Assembly (NCBI GenBank): GCA_036504595.1
Contig: DASXUX010000022.1
Coordinates: forward strand, 124,001-188,000
Direction: 5' to 3'
Source of the DNA: DASXUX01 sp036504595
GTDB taxonomy: Bacteria; Planctomycetota; SZUA-567; H5-PLA8
DNA: 64,000 nt
In this document: piece by piece, positions 35,028 to 46,700 of the stretch
How the letters are laid out: every line of letters begins with the position of its first letter
Position numbering within the stretch: the stretch's first letter is position 1
Made by a program: the position numbers and the translations under genes
Notes under the pieces: model-generated
Seen by the model: the letters and a program-made list of their open reading frames with translations, nothing else
Told to the model about the DNA's origin: nothing
Databases searched by the model: none

Positions 35028-36184
35028 AGTCCGCTTGCCTCCTCGCGAGCTAATGTCTTTCGCTCGCGCTGCCGCTGAGCAAGCTGCTCGCGCGCCAGCT
35101 CCAGGGCCTGGCGCAATTTCTTTCGCAACACACTTCGTTGCGGAATGTCGGTCAAGTACTCCGCGACGCGAATACCACGCCCTTCCAATTGCAGCAACTC
35201 AACGTGTTCCGTTGCTTTCTCGGCGCACAAGATCACTCCGACCGGCGCCTCTTCCTCCGGCATCCGCTCGTGCCGATCCAGCCAGCGCAGATAAAGCTCC
35301 ATCTGCCCCATATCGCCGGCCTGAAACTTTCCCAGCTTCAGTTCCAGCGCCACCAACCGCCTCAGCCTCCGGTGAAAGAAGAGCAGATCCAGGTAGTAAT
35401 CCGTGCCATCCAGCGTGATCCGCTTTTGCCGCGCCACAAACGTGAATCCGCCGCCCATCTCCACCAGAAAGCGCTCGATTTCCTTCAGAATTGCCGACTC
35501 CAGATCCTTCTCGCTGTATGTGTCTTGCAGCTTTAGAAAATCGAGCACGTATGGATCGCGAAACACCAGATCCGGCGTGAGCTTGTCCTCCTCACGCAGC
35601 GCCTTCAGCTCCTGTTTCGCCATCTTCGCAGGCTTCTTGGATAGCGCCGTGCGCTCAAAGAGCATGGAGCCGATCTTCTCCCTCAACGTTCGGACGCTCC
35701 ATCTCTCAACGCGGCACATCTCCGCATAGAAGTCCCGGCGAAGCTCGTCCTTGTGCTGAATGATCTCTACAAAATGCGACCAGCCCAATTGTCGCGACAG
35801 TGTCGCGACAATCTTGATATCGGGGAATGCTTCGGCAAGACGGACCATGCGGAACAGATTCGAGCGTGAAAATCCATCCCCAAATTCCGTCACCAATTGT
35901 CGCGACAGTGTCGCAACAATCTCCTCTCCATACTCCGCTCGCCTGCTCTTTAGCACTTCCCTCAGGATCCGCGCGCCAATTCCCCAATACATTGCGACCA
36001 GTCCCGCGTTGACCGTCTGTGCCGTGCGCTCCCGCGCCGACACAATCAACTTGCGGACATCGCGCAGCAGCCGCGTAGACGTCACTACGCGTCGTCGCGC
36101 CGGCCTGATCGCCAATGCTGTCGTGCCGCTTGCCATACTCGATTCGTCCGTCGTCTTCCGCAATTGTGTCGACAGTGTTGACAC
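35024..36184 (-). CDS. DUF1016 (PDDEXK-type) nuclease-family protein
   Basis: Protein of 386 residues with a GTG start at 36184. The N-terminal DUF1016 domain has TVNAGLVAMYWGIGARI, SRSNLFRMVRLAEAFPD, LGWSHFVEIIQHKDELRRDFYAEMCRVERWSVRTLREKI and MLFERTALSKKP, all typical of the YhcG family. The C-terminal PDDEXK nuclease core is YYLDLLFFHRRLRRLVALELKLGKF, with the catalytic Asp and the ELK motif, and GQMELYLRWLD follows. DUF1016 proteins are often linked to restriction or mobile DNA. The gene interrupts a MoxR/BatA-type cluster. Its coding sequence contains repeated peptide motifs IVATLSRQL at two places and STLSTQL at the start; all three coincide with 25-bp DNA palindromes. Confidence 0.85.
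   Translation of the reverse strand: MSTLSTQLRKTTDESSMASGTTALAIRPARRRVVTSTRLLRDVRKLIVSARERTAQTVNAGLVAMYWGIGARILREVLKSRRAEYGEEIVATLSRQLVTEFGDGFSRSNLFRMVRLAEAFPDIKIVATLSRQLGWSHFVEIIQHKDELRRDFYAEMCRVERWSVRTLREKIGSMLFERTALSKKPAKMAKQELKALREEDKLTPDLVFRDPYVLDFLKLQDTYSEKDLESAILKEIERFLVEMGGGFTFVARQKRITLDGTDYYLDLLFFHRRLRRLVALELKLGKFQAGDMGQMELYLRWLDRHERMPEEEAPVGVILCAEKATEHVELLQLEGRGIRVAEYLTDIPQRSVLRKKLRQALELAREQLAQRQRERKTLAREEASGL
35788..35920. repeat. Two 25-bp palindromes inside the DUF1016 gene
   Basis: Copy A (35788-35812): ATTGTCGCGACA, a central G, TGTCGCGACAAT; perfect. Copy B (35896-35920): the same with one mismatch (TGTCGCAACAAT in the second arm). They encode the two IVATLSRQL peptides of the protein, 36 residues apart. 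Confidence 0.95.
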
Positions 36185-36225
36185 TATTGTCGCACTGCAA
36201 ATTGTTGCGACACTGTCGCAACAAT
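36163..36225. repeat. Two 25-bp palindromes at the start and upstream of the DUF1016 gene
   Basis: Copy D (36201-36225): ATTGTTGCGACA, central C, TGTCGCAACAAT; perfect and 17 bases upstream of the GTG start. Copy C (36163-36187): ATTGTGTCGACA, central G, TGTTGACACTAT; it spans the start codon and encodes STLSTQL. The spacing between copy starts is 38 bp. Confidence 0.93.
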
Positions 36226-36273
36226 CTCGCGCTCTGTTCCTGCCTCCCGCCTCCTGCCTCCGCCGTTCCGTTC

Positions 36274-38600
<2,327 letters not shown>

Positions 38601-38625
38601 CCATTACCTCAACTGCCGGGGACCG

Positions 38626-38710
38626 GGTTTGGGGTATCGGGTATCGGGTAAGCTGACCGAGTGACCGTCACAAGCCATCCCCATACCCTATACCCGATAC
38701 CCGATACCCC
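38626..38710. repeat. Inverted heptamer arrays (GGGTATC / GATACCC)
   Basis: GGGTTTG, GGGTATC, GGGTATC, GGGTAAG (38626-38653) face CATACCC, TATACCC, GATACCC, GATACCC (38683-38710). The pair lies between the BatA-like and DUF58 genes, both on the minus strand. Confidence 0.85.
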
Positions 38711-38752
38711 CGCATCCAACGCCGTCCGCGCTCCCACATTGAGGCGGCGCTA

Positions 38753-39649
38753 TCAAACATGCAACCGTTTCGCCAGCGCGGCCGACAACACACTGAACAC
38801 CGAATCCGCGGTGTTCAGCACGTGATAGTCGATGTTGCAGTCGCCGCACAGCTTGCGGTAGTCGCGGATGAAGTTCTGCACGTTCTCTTTCACCGCATCC
38901 CGCACCAACTCCGCTTCGATCTCGATCCGCTCCTGCGTCTCCAGATCGCGGAACTCAATCAGCCCGCGGAACGGAAAATTCAGCTCCGAATCATCCAGCA
39001 AATGCAGCAGCAGCACTTCATGCCGCCGGTGCCGGAAGTGCCGCAGAGCGCTCGCGATGCGTTCCGGATCGTCGAACAAATCGGTCAGCAGGATGATCAT
39101 CGAGCGCCGCGGCAGCCGCTCGGCCATCTCGTGGTAGACGTCGCCCAGGTTGGTCTCGCCGCCGGGCTCCAGATTGTCCAGATGCAGCAGCATCTCGCGC
39201 ACCGCCGCGGCGCTGGTGCGCGGCGGATAAATCTTCCCGATCTTCCCGTCGTGACTCACCAGCCCCACTGCGTCTTGCTGCTTGTGCAGCAGATAGATGA
39301 GCGCTGCCGCGCTGTAGCAGGCGTATTGAAATTTCGTCACGGGCGATGTGGACTTGTAGTCCAGCGAGCGCGAGCAATCGACAAAGATCGTCGCGCGCAG
39401 ATTCGTTTCCTGCTCATACTGCCGGATCACCAACCGGTCGTTACGCGCGTACGCCGTCCAGTCGATGTGACGCACCGGATCGCCCGGCACATATTCGCGA
39501 TATTCAGCGAACTCGATCGAAAACCCGTGATGCGGCGACTTGTGCATCCCGGTGATGAACCCCTCGACAATGCCCCTCGCCAGCAGCTCGATGTTCTCGA
39601 ACTTCTGGATGGTCTCGGGCGTCAGGTAGGTGTATTTGTGTGGTTCCAT
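38753..39649 (-). CDS. DUF58 family protein
   Basis: Protein of 298 residues, full length for the family, from ATG 39649. The DUF58 signature is SIEFAEYREYVPGDPVRHIDWTAYARND, followed by a VWA-like strand ATIFVDCSRSLDY and IILLTDLFDDPERI. DUF58 proteins act with MoxR AAA+ ATPases and VWA proteins; the set is thought to chaperone the maturation of membrane or periplasmic complexes. It lies between the FHA-MoxR and BatA-like genes in the same orientation, with heptamer hairpins in both gaps. Confidence 0.92.
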   Translation of the reverse strand: MEPHKYTYLTPETIQKFENIELLARGIVEGFITGMHKSPHHGFSIEFAEYREYVPGDPVRHIDWTAYARNDRLVIRQYEQETNLRATIFVDCSRSLDYKSTSPVTKFQYACYSAAALIYLLHKQQDAVGLVSHDGKIGKIYPPRTSAAAVREMLLHLDNLEPGGETNLGDVYHEMAERLPRRSMIILLTDLFDDPERIASALRHFRHRRHEVLLLHLLDDSELNFPFRGLIEFRDLETQERIEIEAELVRDAVKENVQNFIRDYRKLCGDCNIDYHVLNTADSVFSVLSAALAKRLHV

Positions 39650-39656
39650 GGTGACT

Positions 39657-39768
39657 CAGTAGCCAGTATCCAGTAGCCAGTATCCGGTAGTAGCCACGAG
39701 GGAAATCCTTGCCCGAACGCGATCCGCAGACCTGCTGTTACTACTGACTACTGGCTACTGACTACTTT
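39657..39768. repeat. Inverted heptamer arrays (CAGTAGC / CTACTGA) with a stop codon
   Basis: CAGTAGC, CAGTATC, CAGTAGC, CAGTATC, CGGTAGT (39657-39691) face CTACTGA, CTACTGG, CTACTGA, CTACTTT (39741-39768). The last heptamer contains the minus-strand TAG stop of the MoxR gene (39762-39764). Located between MoxR and DUF58. Confidence 0.9.
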
Positions 39769-41318
39769 CTGTAATCCTTCTCACTCAGCTCCGGCACTTC
39801 CTTGATCAGCCGGTCGATCACCTTGTCCGAATCGATCCCTTCGCTACTCGCATTGAAGTTGCAGAAGATGCGATGGCGCAGCACGGGGTGCGCGGCCGCG
39901 CGAACATCCTCGCACGACACGTTCATGCGGCCCATCAGCACCGCGCGAGCCTTCGCGGCCAACAGCAGGTACTGTCCCGCGCGCGGCCCCGCGCCCCAGC
40001 TCAGCCAATCCTTGACGAACTTGAACGCATTCGGTTCATTCGGCCGCGTGGCCCGCACCAAGTCGGCCGTGTAGGCCGTCACGTGATCGCTGACCGGCAC
40101 GCGCCGCACGATCTTCTGCACGCGCTGGATGGCTTCGGCCGACAGAATCGGCTGGATGTTGATCTGGGCATCGCCGGTGGTCGCGCGGTAGATCTCGATC
40201 TCTTCGTCGCGCTTGGGATAGCTCAGCGTGATCATGAACATGAAGCGGTCGAGCTGCGCTTCGGGCAGCGGATAGGTGCCTTCCTGTTCGATCGGATTCT
40301 GCGTCGCCAGCACGAAGAACGGCTGCTGAAGCTGGTACGTCGTCCCGCCGGCCGTCACGCGGTACTCCTGCATGGCTTCCAGCAACGCGGCCTGTGTTTT
40401 CGGCGGCGTTCGGTTGATTTCGTCGGCCAGCAGAATGTGCGTGAAGATCGGCCCGCGCATGAACCGGAACGTGCGCTGGTGCGTCAGCGGATCTTCTTCC
40501 AAAATCTGCGTGCCGGTGATGTCCGACGGCATCAAGTCCGGCGTGAACTGAATGCGCTTGTTGTCCAGATCGGTCGCCTGCCCCAGCGTGCGCACGATCA
40601 ACGTCTTGGCCAGCCCTGGCACGCCTACCATCAGGCAGTGCCCGCGGCTGAACATCGCGACCAGAATCTGATCGAGCACCTCGGTCTGCCCGATGATGAT
40701 CTTGCCAATTTCGCCCAGGATCTTCTCGCGAGCCGCTCGCACGTGAGCCACCGCTTGCGCTTCGTCTTCGGGCAGCGTTGGCGCCGGCCCTGCAGGCTTC
40801 TTCGGCACCATCGCTGTCGGCGCGGATACTACCGGTGGAGCCGACTTCTTCGCCGCCGCCGGTGCCGACGTGGGGCGGGCCTCCGTGCCCGCCGCCGGTG
40901 AAATCACCGGCTTCGTCGCGCCCGCCGATGCCGCTGCCACCACTGCCCCCGATGGCGCTGGCGCCGCCGCGGCTGCGGGCGCTGGCCTGGCGATCGTGAC
41001 TTCCTCCATCTGCTCGGCGTCGAGAATCTCCGTCATGAACCGCAGCTTGGCGTCGCCGATGACGATTTCTTCGCCGGGCTTGAGCGGATGCTTGGTGATG
41101 GGCTTGCCGCCGACATGCACGCCGTTCTTGCTGTTGAGATCCTCCAGCAGCCACGTGCTGTCGCTGGGCAACAGGCGCGCATGCCGGCGCGAGACGCCAT
41201 TGTCCTCCAGCCGTATGCTGTTGGTCGAATCGCGGCCGATGGAGATCACCTCTCCCTCGAGATTGAACCGCGCCCCGACATGTTGCCCCGAGATCACTTC
41301 CAGCGTAAACACCGCCAT
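39762..41318 (-). CDS. FHA domain-MoxR AAA+ ATPase fusion
   Basis: The start at ATG 41318 has GGAGAG 6 bases upstream. The 518-residue product begins with a forkhead-associated domain (residues about 5-95: ISIGRDSTNSIRL, VSRRHARL, LEDLNSKNGVHVGG; phosphothreonine-binding core intact). An Ala/Pro-rich linker (about 108-185) contains a palindromic DNA repeat. A MoxR AAA+ module follows, with Walker A GVPGLAKT (232-239), Walker B ILLADEIN (295-302), FFVLATQNPIEQEGTYPLPEAQLDRF and a C-terminal lid domain. It is the first gene of the MoxR/DUF58/VWA cluster. The FHA domain suggests control by Ser/Thr phosphorylation. The stop codon lies in a heptamer array. Confidence 0.93.
   Translation of the reverse strand: MAVFTLEVISGQHVGARFNLEGEVISIGRDSTNSIRLEDNGVSRRHARLLPSDSTWLLEDLNSKNGVHVGGKPITKHPLKPGEEIVIGDAKLRFMTEILDAEQMEEVTIARPAPAAAAAPAPSGAVVAAASAGATKPVISPAAGTEARPTSAPAAAKKSAPPVVSAPTAMVPKKPAGPAPTLPEDEAQAVAHVRAAREKILGEIGKIIIGQTEVLDQILVAMFSRGHCLMVGVPGLAKTLIVRTLGQATDLDNKRIQFTPDLMPSDITGTQILEEDPLTHQRTFRFMRGPIFTHILLADEINRTPPKTQAALLEAMQEYRVTAGGTTYQLQQPFFVLATQNPIEQEGTYPLPEAQLDRFMFMITLSYPKRDEEIEIYRATTGDAQINIQPILSAEAIQRVQKIVRRVPVSDHVTAYTADLVRATRPNEPNAFKFVKDWLSWGAGPRAGQYLLLAAKARAVLMGRMNVSCEDVRAAAHPVLRHRIFCNFNASSEGIDSDKVIDRLIKEVPELSEKDYRK
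40870..40910 (-). repeat. Palindromic element in the MoxR linker
   Basis: GTGGGGCGGGCCTCCGTGCC followed by CGCC forms a GGCGGGC...GCCCGCC hairpin (40874-40893); GCCGGTGAAATCACCGGC (40893-40910) is a second palindrome. It is coding, in the Ala/Pro linker, and resembles the elements at 10877 and 13332. Confidence 0.65.
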
Positions 41319-41647
41319 GCTCGCGCTCTCCGCACCACCCACACGCCTGCCGTTTCTAACTCCAAATCTAGACTGGTTTAACACCCCGCTTCCTGCATAC
41401 AAACGAAAGCAGAGGAATGTCTTCCGTCGCGCCGATTCACGCCCCGCCGTGCAGCGTATTTAATACACCTCGCGCCGTGAGTCTATCGCCGTTAAGTTGG
41501 CTCGCCGCAAGGTTTTTTCCGGTCCAAATGGACCCATTGGCCAAGGCCAACATGGCTACCAAAACGCTTACATGTTGCGGTGATTTGAAGTGGCCGAAAC
41601 GCGTTGCTTTCGAGTACCATCGCTTGGGTCAACCGTGGAGTCCCACC
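41319..41647. other. Divergent intergenic region upstream of FHA-MoxR and the esterase
   Basis: About 330 bases between oppositely oriented genes, so it should hold promoters for both. It contains a GGTCCAAATGGACC palindrome (about 41520-41533) and a TTGGCCAAGGCCAA palindrome (about 41537-41550), possible operator-like sites. No clear sigma-70 box pair was assigned, and an open plus-strand frame from 41417 is judged non-coding. Confidence 0.45.
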
Positions 41648-42553
41648 ATGAACGAACTTCTCCCGCGCCTTTCACGCATTCTGTTCACGCTGCTGCTCGC
41701 CTGGCCTGCGACTTGGCATGCGGAAGAAGTCCCCGCCGACGTCGTGCTGTTACGCAACATTGAGTTCGGTAAAGGCGGAACTCAGAAACTAGCCCTGCAC
41801 ATCGTCCGTCCAAAGACACTGCCCAAGGATCCCATGCCGGCGCTCGTCTACATCAACGGCAGTGCTTGGATGAAAGACAACAAGGATCTCGCCATCGGCA
41901 AACTGAGCACCGCCGCGCAACACGGCTACTTCGGCGCGGCGATTCAGATTCGCACCTCCGCCGAAGCGGTATTCCCCGCGCAGCTTGAAGACGCCAAGTG
42001 CGGCGTGCGTTTTCTGCGAGCCAAGGCGAAAGAGTACCACATCGATGCCGACCGCATCGGCGTTTGGGGCGAATCCTCGGGCGGCCACCTTTCAGCCTTG
42101 ATCGGCCTGACCGGCGGAATGAAGGAGTTCGACGGCGCCGGCGGCTGGCCCGAATTCTCCAGCCGCGTCCAGGCCGTCTGCCCCATGTGTCCGGCCGTCG
42201 ATTTCCTCGCCCCCGACTGGCCGGAGCGCCACAACAATCCAGGCGGCCCAGCCTTCCGCCTGCTGGGCGGTGATCCGCGCAAGGACAAGGCAGAACTGGC
42301 CAGGAAAGCCTCACCGCTAAGCTACGTTTCCAAAGACTGCCCGCCGTTCTTCATCGTCCACGGCGATGCCGATACGACCATCCCGATTTCGCAAGGCAAA
42401 TTGCTTCTCGACGCGCTCAAGAAGGCAGGCGCTGACGCGACATTCTATTCGATCAAAGGCGGCAACCACGCCAGCGTCACCCAGTACGCCAAAACCGTGC
42501 TGGATGAGTTCTTCGATAAACGCCTCAAACCCGGCCAGCCGCCGCGCAAGTAG
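41648..42553 (+). CDS. Exported alpha/beta-hydrolase esterase (BD-FAE-like)
   Basis: The start is ATG 41648 (MNELLPRLSRILFTLLLAWPATWHAEE, a signal peptide). The 301-residue enzyme has the nucleophile elbow GESSGG (Ser about residue 140), an oxyanion region PALVYINGSAW near residues 61-71, an acid in HGDADTTIP (about residue 240) and the catalytic His in GGNHAS (about residue 275). This is the layout of bifunctional feruloyl/acetyl-xylan esterase-like hydrolases. Together with the glycosidases in this window it supports polysaccharide deacylation, though the substrate is unproven. Monocistronic. Confidence 0.88.
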   Translation: MNELLPRLSRILFTLLLAWPATWHAEEVPADVVLLRNIEFGKGGTQKLALHIVRPKTLPKDPMPALVYINGSAWMKDNKDLAIGKLSTAAQHGYFGAAIQIRTSAEAVFPAQLEDAKCGVRFLRAKAKEYHIDADRIGVWGESSGGHLSALIGLTGGMKEFDGAGGWPEFSSRVQAVCPMCPAVDFLAPDWPERHNNPGGPAFRLLGGDPRKDKAELARKASPLSYVSKDCPPFFIVHGDADTTIPISQGKLLLDALKKAGADATFYSIKGGNHASVTQYAKTVLDEFFDKRLKPGQPPRK

Positions 42554-42638
42554 CCGCGCGGTTGGCTTGTACTGTCACCGATTTGTTTCGCGCGCGCCAG
42601 TCGTTGCGGCCGTAACACAGGCCTTTTCCGCTGAGCTA

Positions 42639-43415
42639 TCACAACGTTAGCAGATTACTACACATGTGTATCGCGATCGGTGTCACCAAAGTGCCGGTAC
42701 GTTCGTAGCTCCAGGCGAAGAGCAATCCAGCCAGCGCCGCCAGGCCGATTTTGGCTGGATCCGGATAGCGTGCATGTGCCAGGCCGAACAGCACTGAACT
42801 CAGCGCCGCCGCGATCCAGAATGACAGTCTCCTTCGCATAAAACGGAAGACTCCAAAGCGAAAGACTACTTCCTCCAGTATCGGGCCCACGATTTTTGGG
42901 GTAAGGAACAAGGCCACCGCAGCCCATGCCGGCACAACGCGCCCGGGTCGCGCAGGATCACCGCTATAGAATCCCAAGAGCTCGATGAGTTTTGCACCCA
43001 AAATACAGATCAGCGCTACCGCGCCAATGTGCAGCCACACGTTCTTGCGTCCAAAACCCGCCAGACAATCTCGGATGGGTTCCTTGCCCCACAGTCCCGC
43101 AAGGAACGCCAGCAGCAGCAGTGCGCTGCTTGCGTACGCAGCGCAGCACACCGAATTCGCAAAACCGTTATACGCCTGCGTGTCACCGAGGCTCCGTGAA
43201 CCGAATTGCGCCAGCACTGCCGGTGTCGCGATCCACTGTATGCCAAAGGTGGAGGCGATGAAGTTCTCCCCTTCCAGTGACCACCTTAGCCACCCTTCAG
43301 TGAAGAACAGCGCGATGAAGGCGAGTCCCAGCACTAGATGCGCGATATGCCGCTGAATCGCGTATGGCCGCTCGATTGGTCGCAGATTATCGGGGTGAAG
43401 GAAGTCTTGTGCCAT
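42639..43415 (-). CDS. CPBP-family intramembrane glutamic endopeptidase
   Basis: Protein of 258 residues from ATG 43415, all helical, with about seven or eight TM segments (HLVLGLAFIALFFTEGWL, ALLLLAFLAGLWG, VALICILGAKLIELLGFY and others). The CPBP/Rce1 motifs are EEVVFRFGVFRFM (catalytic glutamates), FGLAHARYPDPAKIGL and a C-terminal IHMCSNLLTL. Family members process prenylated or membrane-bound peptides, or serve in bacteriocin immunity; the substrate here is unknown. Its last codons contain a CACATGTG palindrome by chance of coding. No operon partner is evident. Confidence 0.88.
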   Translation of the reverse strand: MAQDFLHPDNLRPIERPYAIQRHIAHLVLGLAFIALFFTEGWLRWSLEGENFIASTFGIQWIATPAVLAQFGSRSLGDTQAYNGFANSVCCAAYASSALLLLAFLAGLWGKEPIRDCLAGFGRKNVWLHIGAVALICILGAKLIELLGFYSGDPARPGRVVPAWAAVALFLTPKIVGPILEEVVFRFGVFRFMRRRLSFWIAAALSSVLFGLAHARYPDPAKIGLAALAGLLFAWSYERTGTLVTPIAIHMCSNLLTL

Positions 43416-43525
43416 CGTCTCCCGCAGATCGCCGCGTAGGCAACCGCAACTAGAAACCAGAAATCACGATCCGTCAATGGAGATTCTGGAGGTGCACGCA
43501 TCTTTCTCGCGCATAAACAAAAGCA

Positions 43526-43556
43526 GGGCGAATGTGCTCCACACCCTTCGCCCCGC
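43526..43556 (-). terminator. Terminator-like hairpin, duplicated at 48939
   Basis: Read on the minus strand: GCGGGGCGAAG...GTGTGGAGCACATTCGCCC followed by a TGCTTTTGTTT tract. Stem GGGCGAA/TTCGCCC with an inner TGTG/CACA pair. A near-identical hairpin lies at 48939-48970. It is downstream of the giant minus-strand gene as a second terminator, beyond the one at 43721-43758. Confidence 0.75.
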
Positions 43557-43591
43557 ACCAGACCACCACGGAAGATACAGGACGAAGATAA

Positions 43592-43661
43592 GGGGACGTA
43601 CGGGGACGGGCCACCAGACTCTTCCTGTTCGACTGATCGGTGGCCCGACCCGTATGTCCCC
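43592..43661. repeat. 23-24-bp inverted repeat, MITE- or REP-like
   Basis: GGGGACGTACGGGGACGGGC at 43592 (arm to 43615) faces the arm 43639-43661 (GGTGGCCCGACCCGTATGTC...), with a 23-base loop. The GGGGAC terminal bases recall REP sequences linked to Y1-type transposases; no transposase is present here. Confidence 0.75.
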
Positions 43662-43720
43662 ACGGCCCACCGCCGCGCCAATAGCCGCGCGGGTGGCACA
43701 CCCAGCCGACAGAGCGCAGA

Positions 43721-43758
43721 TAAAAAGTGGGCGCTGCCGTTCCTGCGCAGCGCCACTT
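43721..43758 (-). terminator. Rho-independent terminator of the giant NHL protein gene
   Basis: On the minus strand, AGTGGCGCTGC and GCAGCGCCCACT form an 11-12-bp stem, followed directly by TTTTTATC. It is 25 bases past the stop of the minus-strand gene ending at 43783. A textbook intrinsic terminator. Confidence 0.9.
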
Positions 43759-43782
43759 GTTCCGATTGGTTGTTCCGATCGC

Positions 43783-46700
43783 TTACCTTCGGCCCAGGCT
43801 AATTGCCCCGGCATCTTTCTTCGGGGTGACTTTAAGACTCGCGGGAACTCGGGTCTGGTAAGCCACTCCCGCCAGCACAAAAGCAGCCTGAATTTGCAGC
43901 GGCTTGCCATCCATGGTCGGATCAACGCCTTCTGTGTCAAAGCCTCTGGCCGTCAATTCCTTTGCGTTCAAGGTCACGCCGATCTTGGCGATACGCTTGT
44001 CCGGCGTGCCCGCCGTCAGCTTCGTCGTCTTGTCCACCTTGGGGTACTTAATGGTGACCTGCTTCAACAGGCCATTGTCGCCGGTGCTCTTCCCCTTCCC
44101 GTGGCTATCTACGATGACGTGGTCGAGGACGTTGCCGATGCCGATCGTCAACTCCTGTTCCTTCGAAACGTCCAGCCCTTCCGGCAACTCCACCGTGGTG
44201 CTGAGCGACACCGAGTCGCCTTTGGCTTTTGCCGCAGCGCTGAAGCCAAACTTGCCCTTCATGCTCGTGCAGGTGATGCCATACGAACTCGGCTCCGCCT
44301 TGTAGTTCACCGGCAAGCCCACTTCGCGATTGCTCATGGGGATCGTGAGCCGCGCTCTGCCCCTGACGTTGGCGGTGCCCTTGTCGCACACCGACGAGTT
44401 CGCCACGTACACGCTGGGTTCGTTGAGCTTGGCCACAGCATAGGTGCCCGAGATAGTCGCTGACGAGCGCGATGGCAGCGAGAACTCGGTGGAGACGTCA
44501 TAGGATGAGCGCGGTATGAATCCGGTCAGGTCAATGAACAGTTTCACCAGGTCGCCATCGCTTTGGAGACTCTGGGAAATGGAGTTCAGGGAATTGACGA
44601 CCGCGCCCAGCGCATCGAGCCCGTTCTGGATGCCCTCGCCGCCTGAATCGGGCGCTTCAACAATGATCACGAACTGCCAAGGTTGGGAACTGTATTTGCC
44701 ATCGCTGACAGTGACGGTGCCGACGTATTGGCCGGAGACCGGGGCGGAATGGTAGTGATAGATGACGTCTCCAGTTTCCGTCGCCGTGCCATCGCCGTAG
44801 TCCCAGGTGAAAGTCAGCGTTCCATTGTTTGGATTGGTGGCCTCAGCCCAAAGGCTTGTGTCCTGGCCGAAGAACACCGGGTTCATGGAAGCATTCACGA
44901 AAGTGATGGCTGGTCCTTGCGCCCCAATGTCGATGTTCAACGTCGCGCTGCCGCAGCCGTAGGCGTTGAAGGCGTTGATCGTAACTTTCGTGACTCCGGC
45001 GGCCGTTGGTGTGCCGGTGATCGCGCCAGACGCGGAATCCAGGGACAAGCCGGCGGGCAGAGCCGAGGCGCTAAAACTCGTCGGATTTTTGGTCGCGGTA
45101 ATGGTGTAGCTGAACGAGTTGCCATTCAGCCCCGTCGCGGACGTGGCGCTGGTGATCGCCGGCGGCGATCCGAATGTGTATGTCGCACTGGCCACGGCGC
45201 TGTTGTTCATCCCTGCATGACACGCGTACGCCTTGAGCGTTGTATTACTCGCCACGCTGATCGGGCTTGAGTACTGCGGCGAAGACATCGTCGGCGTGCT
45301 GCCATCGGTCGTGTAATAGATCGTCGCGCCCGCCGTCGTGCTGGAAATGGTGACCGATTGCGCATTGCTGTAGATCCCGGCCGCGGGGTTGAACGTCGGC
45401 GTGGCCACGGTCGTCATGATCGTGTACGCCGCAGTAGCCACCGCGCTGCTGCTCATCCCTGCATGACACGCATACGCTTTGAGCGTTCTACTACTCGTCA
45501 CGCTGATCGGGCTTGAATACTGCGGCGAAGACATCGTCGGTGTGCTGCCGTCCGTGGTGTAATAGATTGTCGCGCCACTCGTCGTGCACGCAATGCTGAC
45601 TGACTGAGCAGCGCTGTACGTTCCCGCCGCGGGGCTGAACGTGGGTGTGGCCACCGTCGCAGAACTGGTGATGTTGTACGTGGCACTGCCGACGTCGCTG
45701 TCGTACAGCCCGGCGCTCACGGCGTACGCCTGGACGGTCATGTTGGTCGCCACGTTGATCGGCGCCGAATACTGGGGTGAAGAGTTTGAGGGAATAAGGC
45801 CGTCCGTGGTGTAGTAGATCGTCGCGCCGTTCGTCGCGCACGAAATCGTGACCGATTGCGCATTGCTGTACGTCCCCGCCACGGGGGTGAACGTCGGGAT
45901 CTCGACCTTGATGTAGTAGTTGCCGTAAGCCGTGGAGCTGTTGTACATCCCGGCGTGGGCGGCATACGTGGCGATCGTCAGGCTGGCCGTCACGTTAATC
46001 GGCGTCGAGTATTGCGGTGAAGACGAATCGGGTGTCGTGCCATCGGTCGTATAGTAGATCGTCGCACCTGGCGTAGTGCACGAAATCGTCACCGACTGCG
46101 AACCGACATACGTACCCGAAGCCAGGCTGAACGTCGGCCTCGCCGCGGCGGCTGGGTTTCCAGTGAAATGAATGAAACTGAGCGAGGTGTGGCCGCTGGC
46201 ATCGGTCGCCAACAGTTGGAACACCCACACGTCCGCGATGTCCGGCGTGAACGTCGGATTGCGCACCGTCGTGGACGACAAGGCGGCCGTTGAGCCGCCC
46301 GGATTGCGGACGGTGCTCCACTGCCAGCTTGTGGCGGTCTGCGGGCTGGTATCCAACTGCTGGACCGACCCGACCGCGCCGCTGCCCGAGCCGGTAGATC
46401 CGTTGATCGTGGCCACATCGTCAATCGCGGGAACGCCCTTGCGGATGAGACCGTTCCCATCGTCCGCGATATAGAGATTGCCTGAGCCGTCCACGGTCAT
46501 GCCACTTGGATAGTACAGAAGCGCATTACTGCCGGTGCCGTCTGCCTTGCCGTGAGTTCCAACAGAACCGGCCACCGTGGTTACCGCGCCGGCGGGCGTG
46601 ACCTTGCGAATCGTGTGGTTGTAAGAGTCTCCGACATAGACATTCCCTGAGCCGTCCACGGCCACGCCATTCGGGTTATTGAACTGCGCCGCGCTGCCTG

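Noticed and set aside
41417..41647. N-terminal extension of the esterase frame upstream of 41648
   Set aside because: No ribosome site or conserved sequence; a clean signal peptide begins at 41648.
42655..42668. CACATGTG palindrome as a shared operator with the intergenic copies
   Set aside because: It is inside the CPBP gene and encodes its conserved IHMCSN end, so no regulatory meaning is needed.
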